Shown in pieces: positions 5,905 to 12,440 of a stretch of 13,262 bases of DNA. The stretch spans positions 1 to 13,262 of the forward strand of contig SCRB01001057.1 in NCBI GenBank assembly GCA_004299545.1. Reading direction: 5' to 3'. The position numbers were made by a program, and so were the translations under genes. Position 1 is the first letter of the stretch; each line of letters opens with the position of its first letter. The notes beneath the pieces were generated by a model. The model saw only the letters and a program-made list of their open reading frames with translations, did not search any database and had not been told where the DNA came from. This DNA is from Rhizobiaceae bacterium. GTDB taxonomy: Bacteria; Pseudomonadota; Alphaproteobacteria; Rhizobiales; Rhizobiaceae.

Positions 5905-6984
5905 ATGGAAATAGCGGTGCTGGGAGGAGGCAACGGATCGCACGCGGCGGCAGTCGATTTCACCGAGGCGGGCCACCGTGTCCGTTTCTGGCGCCGCGAC
6001 CGGAAGGCCTTCGGTGCGGTCTGTGAAACGCGGCGATTGAAGCTGCGTGATTCGAAGAGCACGCGTGAGGTGGTGCTTGCTGTCGTGACGGACGATCTCG
6101 GGGAAGCCGTTTCAGGCGCGGAATTGATCGTTGCTCCTGTCCCGGCATTCGCGCAGGAGGATCTGGCGCGCCGCCTGGCGCCTCATCTCGTCGACGGCCA
6201 GGTCATCTATCTGCCGCCCGGAACCTTCGGCTCCTATGTCATGGCGAAAGTGCTGCGCGACGATGGTTGCGTTGCCGATATCGCGATTGCCGAAACCGGC
6301 ACGCTGCCATGGCTGACGCGCATGCGTGGCATCGACGAGGTGGCGATCACGACGCGCGCCACGCGGCTCCCTACGGGTGTCTTTCCCGCTCGCCACAACA
6401 GGTGCGCGCTGGCGATCATCAACGAGGCTTTTCCCGGAGCGATCGAACCGGTGGAGGATGCGCTCTCCGGGGCGCTGATGAATGCCGGCCCGATCATCCA
6501 TCCGCCGTTGATCCTGATGAATGCCGGGCCGATTGAGCATTTCGACCGCTGGGACATTCACAAGGAAGGCACGCAAGCCTCAATCCGGCGCGTGCATGAT
6601 GCGCTGGATGCAGAGCGCATAGCGGTGCGCGAGACGCTCGGCTACGGCGCGCCTCATTTCCCCTTGTCGGACCACTACAACACCTCCGACTGGATGTACG
6701 GCAACCTCGCCCATGACAAGTTGGTCGATTCCGGCGACTGGCACGAGCATCTCGACCTGATGAGCCACCGCTACATGACCGAGGACGTCGCCATGGGACT
6801 GGCTTTTCTCGTCTCGGTCGGGGAATGGGCGGGAACGCCGGTTCCGGTCGCCGCCGGATTGCTGGCGATCGCGGGAGCGGCGACCGGCAACGACTTCCGC
6901 CGCACCGGGCGTACATTGGAAGGGCTCGGCCTCGGCGGGGCGACGCGCGAGGCGATGCGGGCGCTGTTGCAAGAAGGGCTTTGA
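5905..6984 (+). CDS. Opine dehydrogenase (octopine/nopaline dehydrogenase) family protein
   Basis: A 359-residue NAD(P)-dependent dehydrogenase. The N-terminal Rossmann fold begins VLGGGNGSHAAA (5-16). The C-terminal octopine-dehydrogenase domain starts around 190 with LMNAGPIIHPP and includes SHRYMTEDVAMGLAF. His199 and Asp294 are spaced 95 residues apart, the same spacing as the catalytic His202/Asp297 pair of Arthrobacter N-(1-D-carboxyethyl)-L-norvaline dehydrogenase, so the active site looks intact. Known members reductively condense a 2-oxoacid with an amine, or run the reverse oxidation. It is the first gene of the right operon, two bases from the 3-hydroxyacyl-CoA dehydrogenase. The substrate here is unknown; an amino- or imino-acid formed from an indole ring is conceivable. 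Start ATG 5905 has GAAGGGA five bases upstream. Confidence 0.85.
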   Translation: MEIAVLGGGNGSHAAAVDFTEAGHRVRFWRRDRKAFGAVCETRRLKLRDSKSTREVVLAVVTDDLGEAVSGAELIVAPVPAFAQEDLARRLAPHLVDGQVIYLPPGTFGSYVMAKVLRDDGCVADIAIAETGTLPWLTRMRGIDEVAITTRATRLPTGVFPARHNRCALAIINEAFPGAIEPVEDALSGALMNAGPIIHPPLILMNAGPIEHFDRWDIHKEGTQASIRRVHDALDAERIAVRETLGYGAPHFPLSDHYNTSDWMYGNLAHDKLVDSGDWHEHLDLMSHRYMTEDVAMGLAFLVSVGEWAGTPVPVAAGLLAIAGAATGNDFRRTGRTLEGLGLGGATREAMRALLQEGL

Positions 6985-6986
6985 CG

Positions 6987-7997
6987 ATGGCCGAAAACGC
7001 ACGCCCGATTATCGCCTGTGTCGGCGCCGGCCGCATGGGCCGCGGCATCGCCCATTGTTTCGCGTATGCCGGCTATGAGGTTCGCCTGATCGATGCCAAG
7101 CCGCGGGAAGATGAGGCACAGAAGCACTATTTCGATAGCCTGATCACGGAGGTTCGCGGATCGCTCGACATGGTCGCCGGCCTTGGCGGCTTCGATGCGG
7201 GAGCGATCGGGGGCATTCTGGCCAGAATTGCGCTCTATCCGTTCGACCATGCGGAAGAAGGGTTGCACGGTGTCGAATTTGTTTTCGAGGCGGTGCCGGA
7301 AACCGACGCAACGAAGCGCGATGGCCTGGCGCTGATCGATCGATATGCGGGGTCCGGTGCCGTCGTCGCCTCCACGACCTCGACCTACCTTTCGACCCAG
7401 CTTGCGGACTGGAGCGGCCGTCCGGAAACCTTCCTCAATGCCCACTGGCTCAACCCGGCCTTCATCGTTCCTCTCGTGGAAATAAGCCCGACCGCCGAAA
7501 CGCTGCCATCGGTCGTTTCGCGCCTCTCCGGCCTGCTGGAAGCTATCGGCAAGGTGCCGGTCGTGTGCAAGGCTTCGCCCGGCTATATCGTGCCGCGCAT
7601 CCAGGCGCTTGCCATGAACGAGGCGGCGCGGCTGGTCGAGGAGGGCGTGGCCTCGGCTGAAGATATCGACAAGGCGGTGAAATACGGATTCGGCTTCCGC
7701 TCCGCCGTGCTCGGCCTGCTCGAATTCATCGATTGGGGCGGTGGCGACATTCTCTATCACGCGAGCCGCTATATGACCGACGCGACGGGGGATGAGCGTT
7801 TTGCCGCGCCCGAGATCGTGAGGCGCAACATGGCTGAGGGTCGAAACGGCCTCCGCGACGGCCGTGGCTTCTATGATTATGAGGGGGCGGATCTTGCCGC
7901 CTACCGGCGCGACCGGCTCAAGGATTTCCTCGGGCAGTTGGTTCGCAGCGGCCTGCATCGTCCACCGGCCGAAGTGGCGGAAGGAGCAGCGCAGTGA
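6987..7997 (+). CDS. 3-hydroxyacyl-CoA dehydrogenase
   Basis: A 336-residue single-function, NAD-type 3-hydroxyacyl-CoA dehydrogenase, oxidising a (3S)-hydroxyacyl-CoA to the 3-ketoacyl-CoA. The Rossmann motif is VGAGRMGRGIAH (12-23), with Asp36 after beta-2 favouring NAD. EAVPE (101-105) is the family motif. The catalytic His153 with Asn156 lies in AHWLNP, and Glu165 in PLVEI completes the dyad. The conserved asparagine of GFIVNR (Asn208 in the human enzyme) is replaced by Pro203 in GYIVPR, which sets it apart from fatty-acid enzymes. The ATG at 6987 was chosen because the longer frame to 6825 lies inside the previous gene, and AAGGG precedes it. It overlaps the reductase start by 4 bp (GTGA). 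In context it follows the hydratase in a beta-oxidation-like route. Confidence 0.9.
   Translation: MAENARPIIACVGAGRMGRGIAHCFAYAGYEVRLIDAKPREDEAQKHYFDSLITEVRGSLDMVAGLGGFDAGAIGGILARIALYPFDHAEEGLHGVEFVFEAVPETDATKRDGLALIDRYAGSGAVVASTTSTYLSTQLADWSGRPETFLNAHWLNPAFIVPLVEISPTAETLPSVVSRLSGLLEAIGKVPVVCKASPGYIVPRIQALAMNEAARLVEEGVASAEDIDKAVKYGFGFRSAVLGLLEFIDWGGGDILYHASRYMTDATGDERFAAPEIVRRNMAEGRNGLRDGRGFYDYEGADLAAYRRDRLKDFLGQLVRSGLHRPPAEVAEGAAQ
7981..7986 (+). promoter_or_regulatory. Ribosome binding site supporting a GTG start
   Basis: AAGGAG stands seven bases before GTG 7994 and inside the end of the 3-hydroxyacyl-CoA dehydrogenase gene. This good site makes the GTG start of the reductase credible. 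Confidence 0.6.
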
Positions 7998-8950
7998 GCG
8001 AGCTTTCCTTCACGGTGAGCCGAATCAAGGCGGAGACGCCGCGCGTGCGCTCTCTCGTGCTCGAAGCGAAGGGCGACGCGCCGCTGCCGCAATGGAGCGC
8101 CGGCGCGCATATTCGCGTCAAACTGCCCGGCGGCGGCGACCGGCCCTATTCGCTGGTCGATCTGCCGGAATGCCGGGCCGGTCGCCATTACGCGCTTGGA
8201 ACGCTGCTGGAAGAGCGGAGCGCCGGCGGTTCGCGCTATATCCATTCGCTCAAGGAGGGCGACGCCGTTTCCGCCACGGGGCCGGTCAACCAGTTCGCGC
8301 TTGCGGACGATGAGGATCCGGTCCTTCTACTGGCCGGGGGCATCGGCATCACGCCGGTCTTTTCCATGGCCGCTGCGCTTGCCCGGGCAGGTCGCGATTT
8401 CCGCCTGCATTATCTCGGCAGGGCTAACGGCGAACTCGCTTTTCTGCCGGAACTCGAGACGATCTGTGGCGAAAGGCTTGTGGTCCACTATGACGACACG
8501 CCGCCCGGCCGTCCGGATTTCGCCGCATTGATCGGCGCGCTCGCCGCCGGGGGCGATGCCTATGTCTGCGGCCCGTCGGGCATGATCGAGGCGGTGAAAA
8601 CCCTATGGGCGCTTGCCGGACGGCCCCCGCAGAAACTGCATTTCGAACTGTTCACGGCGACACCGGCCCCGGCGGCGGGCGACAAGGCCTTCGAAGTCGA
8701 GGTGAAATCAACCGGGCAGGTGGTGACAGTCGGCCCCGATCAGTCGATTATCGATGCCCTGGAAGCGGCCGGTATGGACGTTGTCTGCGATTGCCGGCGC
8801 GGCGATTGCGGCATCTGCCAGACGGCGGTGCTGGAGGGCATGCCGGAGCATCGCGACGTCGTGCTCACGGACGAGGAGAAGGCGTCGAACAAGGTGATGC
8901 AAATCTGCGTGTCGCGGGCGAAGACGCCGCGGCTCGTGCTTGATCTATAG
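7994..8950 (+). CDS. Phthalate-dioxygenase-reductase-type oxygenase reductase (FMN, NADH, [2Fe-2S]); IadC-like
   Basis: A 318-residue electron-transfer partner for the adjacent Rieske oxygenase. Domain order is FMN domain (about 1-105, with RPYS at 50-53), NAD(P)H domain (about 106-225, with AGGIGITP at 114-121 and CGPSGM at 192-197) and C-terminal plant-type ferredoxin (about 233-318). The cluster ligands are Cys267, Cys272, Cys275 and Cys305, spaced C-x4-C-x2-C-x29-C. This layout is the class IA type also used by vanillate and phthalate systems and by the FMN reductase IadC of the Variovorax auxin locus. It starts with GTG, overlaps the preceding gene by 4 bp and is followed 12 bp later by the oxygenase alpha subunit. 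Function as reductase is secure; the IadC identity rests on gene order. Confidence 0.92.
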   Translation: MSELSFTVSRIKAETPRVRSLVLEAKGDAPLPQWSAGAHIRVKLPGGGDRPYSLVDLPECRAGRHYALGTLLEERSAGGSRYIHSLKEGDAVSATGPVNQFALADDEDPVLLLAGGIGITPVFSMAAALARAGRDFRLHYLGRANGELAFLPELETICGERLVVHYDDTPPGRPDFAALIGALAAGGDAYVCGPSGMIEAVKTLWALAGRPPQKLHFELFTATPAPAAGDKAFEVEVKSTGQVVTVGPDQSIIDALEAAGMDVVCDCRRGDCGICQTAVLEGMPEHRDVVLTDEEKASNKVMQICVSRAKTPRLVLDL

Positions 8951-8954
8951 GAGG
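8948..8954 (+). promoter_or_regulatory. Near-consensus ribosome binding site of the oxygenase alpha subunit
   Basis: TAGGAGG, whose first three bases are the stop codon of the reductase. It sits eight bases before ATG 8963. It is the strongest Shine-Dalgarno sequence of the right operon, in keeping with a need for abundant oxygenase. Confidence 0.65.
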
Positions 8955-8962
8955 TTTCTGCG

Positions 8963-10315
8963 ATGACCCGTTACGCGGCCGATCCCTCTGCCATCAAGGC
9001 GCTAATCCATCCCGAGCGCGTGCATCGGGACGTCTACACGGATCCGGACATCTTCCGGCTGGAGATGAAGCATCTCTTCGCCAATACCTGGATCTATGTC
9101 GGCCACGCCAGCCAGATCCCCAATCCGGGCGATTATCTGACCACGGACATCGGCAATCAGCCTGTCCTGGCGTCGCGCCATAGCGATGGCTCGGTCCATG
9201 TGCTTTATAATCGCTGTCCGCATAAGGGCACGAAGATCGCCTCAGAAGCCTGCGGAAACACGGGGAAATTCTTCCGTTGCCCGTATCACGCATGGTCGTT
9301 CAAGACGAATGGTGCGCTGCTCGCGATCCCGTTCAAGAAAGGCTATGACGGCACCGGCCTCGAAGACACCGAGGCCGTGAAGGGTCTTGCGCCGGTCGGC
9401 GCGGCGCATGTCTATCGCGATTTCATCTTCGCCCGCCTTGCGCCTTCGGGCGTCGATTTCGAAACCTTCTTCGGCGAGAGCCTTTCTTCGATCGACAACA
9501 TGATCGACCGTTCGCCGGAAGGAAAGCTCGTGCTCGAAGGCGCGCCGCTGCGCTACATGCATCCCTGCAACTGGAAGATGCTGGTCGAGAACCAGACCGA
9601 CACCTGCCATCCGATGGTGGCGCATGAATCCTCCGCCGGTACCGCGATCTCGGTGTGGGAGCGCGAGCAGGCCAAGGGCGGCAAGAAACCGATGGCGGTC
9701 GAGGTTTATGCGCCCTTCATGTCGCCCTACGATTTCTTCGAGAAGATGGGCCTTCGGGTTTGGCCGAATGGCCATGGCCATACCGGCGTGACCACCTCCA
9801 TCCATGCGGACTATTCGGCCATTCCGGGCTATTTCGACAAGATGGTCGCGGCCTATGGCGAGGAACGCGCGAGGGCGATCCTCGGCGAGAGCCGCCACAA
9901 CACCTGTTACTTCCCCAACATCATGGTGAAGGGGCCGATCCAGACGTTGCGCGTCTTCAAGCCGGTTGCCGCCGACAGGACGCTGGTCGAGAGCTACACT
10001 TTCCGCCTCGTTGGGGCACCCGACACGCTCTTCGAGCGGACGCTGATGTACAACCGCCTGATCAACGCGCCGACTTCCATCGTTGGCCATGACGACCTCG
10101 AAATGTACGAGCGCGCGCAGCTCGGCCTGCATGCCGATGGCCTCGAATGGGTCAACATCCAGCGCCTCTACGAACCGGGCGAGGCGGAAGACGTGACCGA
10201 GATCGCCGGCGGCACCAGCGAGCGGCAGATGCGCAACCAGTTCCATGCCTGGACGAAATATATGACGATGTCGATGACGCCCGAAGGTGTTGCCTTCCAG
10301 GAAGCGGCCCAATGA
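8963..10315 (+). CDS. Aromatic-ring-hydroxylating Rieske dioxygenase, alpha subunit; IadD-like
   Basis: A 450-residue catalytic subunit. The Rieske [2Fe-2S] ligands are Cys85/His87 (RCPH) and Cys106/His109 (CPYH), with 18 residues between the pairs, slightly longer than the usual 15-17. The mononuclear iron site is visible as ENQTDTCHPMVAH, giving Asp213 as the bridging acid and His216 and His221 as ligands. The third, carboxylate ligand is probably Asp377 or Asp378 in GHDDLEMYERAQ. It should add O2 to an aromatic or indole ring using electrons from the reductase just upstream. In the Variovorax auxin pathway the homologous pair makes 2-oxindole-3-acetate; benzoate/anthranilate-type dioxygenases are the main alternative. 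The start has a near-consensus ribosome site; the end overlaps the beta subunit by 4 bp. Confidence 0.93.
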   Translation: MTRYAADPSAIKALIHPERVHRDVYTDPDIFRLEMKHLFANTWIYVGHASQIPNPGDYLTTDIGNQPVLASRHSDGSVHVLYNRCPHKGTKIASEACGNTGKFFRCPYHAWSFKTNGALLAIPFKKGYDGTGLEDTEAVKGLAPVGAAHVYRDFIFARLAPSGVDFETFFGESLSSIDNMIDRSPEGKLVLEGAPLRYMHPCNWKMLVENQTDTCHPMVAHESSAGTAISVWEREQAKGGKKPMAVEVYAPFMSPYDFFEKMGLRVWPNGHGHTGVTTSIHADYSAIPGYFDKMVAAYGEERARAILGESRHNTCYFPNIMVKGPIQTLRVFKPVAADRTLVESYTFRLVGAPDTLFERTLMYNRLINAPTSIVGHDDLEMYERAQLGLHADGLEWVNIQRLYEPGEAEDVTEIAGGTSERQMRNQFHAWTKYMTMSMTPEGVAFQEAAQ

Positions 10316-10794
10316 GCGCCGTCACCGAAAAGGATCTGGTCGATTTCGTCTACCGCGAAGCGCGTCTCCTTGACGAACTCCGCTACGAGGAATGGCTCGC
10401 CCTCTATGCCGAGGATGCCCATTACTGGATGCCGGCCGAGTGGCAGCAGACGAATCCGAGATTGCAGGCCTCGCTGATGTATGAAGACATGTTGCTCCTG
10501 AAAATCCGCGTCGAGCGGCTTTCGGGCGCACGAACCTTCAGCCAGAAGCCGAAAAGCCGGGCGCAGCATCTCCTGCAAGTGCCGCAGGTGGACGAGATCG
10601 ACCCGGCGGAAAACCGCTATCGCACCTGGACGTCCTTCCATTATGCCGAGACGCGCGGCGACGAGTTCACCATCTATGCCGGGTGGGCACGACACGACTT
10701 GCGCGTCGAAGAGGGAAGTCTGAAGATCGTGCTGAAACGCGTCGACCTCGTCAATTTCGACGCGCCGTTCGGCAATATCCAGCTTTTCATGTGA
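10312..10794 (+). CDS. Aromatic-ring-hydroxylating dioxygenase, beta subunit; IadE-like
   Basis: A 160-residue small subunit with the NTF2/SnoaL-like fold. The N-terminal helix pattern LLDELRYEEWLALYAEDAHY (20 residues, about 19-38) is characteristic, as are the RLSGARTFSQKPKSRAQH region and the closing strand VLKRVDLVNFDAPFGNIQLF. Beta subunits are structural and pack with alpha as alpha3beta3; they carry no metal. Start ATG 10312 overlaps the alpha stop by 4 bp, which should keep alpha and beta production equal. Seven bases separate it from the ligase gene. Confidence 0.92.
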   Translation: MSAVTEKDLVDFVYREARLLDELRYEEWLALYAEDAHYWMPAEWQQTNPRLQASLMYEDMLLLKIRVERLSGARTFSQKPKSRAQHLLQVPQVDEIDPAENRYRTWTSFHYAETRGDEFTIYAGWARHDLRVEEGSLKIVLKRVDLVNFDAPFGNIQLFM

Positions 10795-10801
10795 GCACGC
10801 G

Positions 10802-12439
10802 ATGAGCCTTCTTCCCGGCCTCCTCGATGACCAGACCGTCTTCGGCCGGTTCGAGCGTACCGCCAAGCGCTTTCCCGAACGGCCGTTCCTCGTCGTTCTG
10901 CCGGAAACGGCGCAGGCTTATGGGGTCGCTGCTGGCGAAATCGGCTATGGCGAAGCACTGAGGCAGGTGAGGGCGCTCGCCGACGCCTATCGCGCGGCAG
11001 GTTATGGAGCCGGCCATCGCGTCGGCCTGCTCCTGCAGAACCGGCCCGATTTCGTTTTCCACTGGTTCGCACTCAATTCCCTTGGTGTGTCGATCGTGCC
11101 GATCAACCCCGACCTGAGGGCCGCGGAACTGGAATATCTCGTCGCCCATTCGCAGATGCTGCTGGCCGTGGCGATCGCGGAGCGCGTTGATGATTTGAGG
11201 GAAGCCGCCGCTGCGGCTGGCGCCGCCTTGCAGATCATGGCTCCTGACGCAACGCCACCGGCCGCGCTCCGGCCAGCCGGCGCGAGCGTCAATCTCTCCC
11301 GCGACAGCGAATGCGCGTTGCTCTATACGTCGGGCACGACCGGTAAGCCCAAGGGTTGCGTGCTCGACAACACCTATTTCCTGCTTGCCGGCGAGTGGTA
11401 CGCCACCGTTGGCGGCCTTTGCACCCTGAATGTCGACCCACCGGAGCGCATGCTGACGCCGCTGCCGCTCTTCCACATGAATGCCATGGCTTATTCGCTG
11501 CTCGCGATGGTGACGGTCGGCGGTGCGATTGCGGTCCTCGACCGGTTCCATCCGCGAAGCTGGTGGCAGAGCGTCAAGACCTTCGACGCGACGATCGTGC
11601 ACTATCTCGGCGTCATGCCGGCCATGCTGATGGCAGCGCCGGAAAGCTCCTCGGACAAGGCGCATCATGTCCGCTTCGGCTTCGGCGCTGGTGTCGATCG
11701 CGGCCTACACGGTCCCTTCGAGGAACGGTTCGGCTTCCCGCTGCTCGAAGCCTGGGCAATGACGGAGACAGGAGCGGGTGCTGTCATCATTGCCAGCGAG
11801 GAACCGCGCCAGATCGGAACCAATTGCTTCGGCAAGCCGAAGCCCCGGGTCGAGGTCCGGATCGTCGGCGACGCGGGCAGCGAGGCGCGAACGGACGAGC
11901 CGGGCGAACTGCTCGTGCGCTATGCCGGCTCCGACGCGCATAAGGGATTCTTCCGGGAATATCTCAAGGACGCGGAAGCGACGGCGGCCGCCTGGCAGGG
12001 CGGCTGGTTCCATACAGGCGACGTGGTGAGCCGCGATCGTGACGGCCAGCTCCATTTCGTCGACCGCAAGAAGAACGTCATCCGCCGCTCCGGCGAGAAT
12101 ATTGCGGCGATCGAGGTCGAGAACGTGCTCGCCCGCCATCCGGCCGTCGCGCAGGTCGCCGTTGCGCCGACCCCCGACCCTGTGCGTGGCGAGGAAGTCG
12201 TCGCCCTGATCGTGGCGAAAGAGGCGGATGGCGGCCCCCTCCTTGCCGAGGAGATCGTGCGCTATTGCCTGACGCGACTCGCCTATTACAAGGCGCCGGG
12301 CTATGTCGCCTTCGTCGAAAAAATCCCGCTGACATCGACGGAAAAGATCCAGCGCGGCGCGCTCAAGGCCGCCGTCGAGACGGCCCTTGCCGAAGGCCGC
12401 GCCATCGACACTTGCGGCCTGAAGAAGCGGACAGCCTGA
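10802..12439 (+). CDS. AMP-forming acyl-CoA synthetase (CoA ligase)
   Basis: A 545-residue adenylate-forming ligase, full length. It activates a carboxylic acid with ATP and CoA to the acyl-CoA. Motifs are YTSGTTGKPKG (175-185, phosphate loop), AWAMTETGAG (317-326), the hinge region WFHTGD (402-407) followed by DRKKNVIRRSGENI (421-434), and the C-terminal catalytic lysine Lys515 in TSTEKIQR. It resembles crotonobetaine/carnitine-CoA and aryl-acid ligases in overall style, but the substrate pocket cannot be read by eye. Placed after the dioxygenase genes, it probably loads the oxygenated acid onto CoA for the acyl-CoA dehydrogenase, hydratase and 3-hydroxyacyl-CoA dehydrogenase encoded elsewhere in the locus. 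The ATG 10802 start is the first in frame after the beta stop; no strong ribosome site is seen. Confidence 0.9.
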   Translation: MSLLPGLLDDQTVFGRFERTAKRFPERPFLVVLPETAQAYGVAAGEIGYGEALRQVRALADAYRAAGYGAGHRVGLLLQNRPDFVFHWFALNSLGVSIVPINPDLRAAELEYLVAHSQMLLAVAIAERVDDLREAAAAAGAALQIMAPDATPPAALRPAGASVNLSRDSECALLYTSGTTGKPKGCVLDNTYFLLAGEWYATVGGLCTLNVDPPERMLTPLPLFHMNAMAYSLLAMVTVGGAIAVLDRFHPRSWWQSVKTFDATIVHYLGVMPAMLMAAPESSSDKAHHVRFGFGAGVDRGLHGPFEERFGFPLLEAWAMTETGAGAVIIASEEPRQIGTNCFGKPKPRVEVRIVGDAGSEARTDEPGELLVRYAGSDAHKGFFREYLKDAEATAAAWQGGWFHTGDVVSRDRDGQLHFVDRKKNVIRRSGENIAAIEVENVLARHPAVAQVAVAPTPDPVRGEEVVALIVAKEADGGPLLAEEIVRYCLTRLAYYKAPGYVAFVEKIPLTSTEKIQRGALKAAVETALAEGRAIDTCGLKKRTA

Positions 12440-12440
12440 C

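Noticed and set aside
9242..10312. 356-codon open frame on the minus strand across the Rieske alpha gene
   Set aside because: Mirror-frame artefact; the plus-strand frame carries the complete Rieske and iron-binding motifs.
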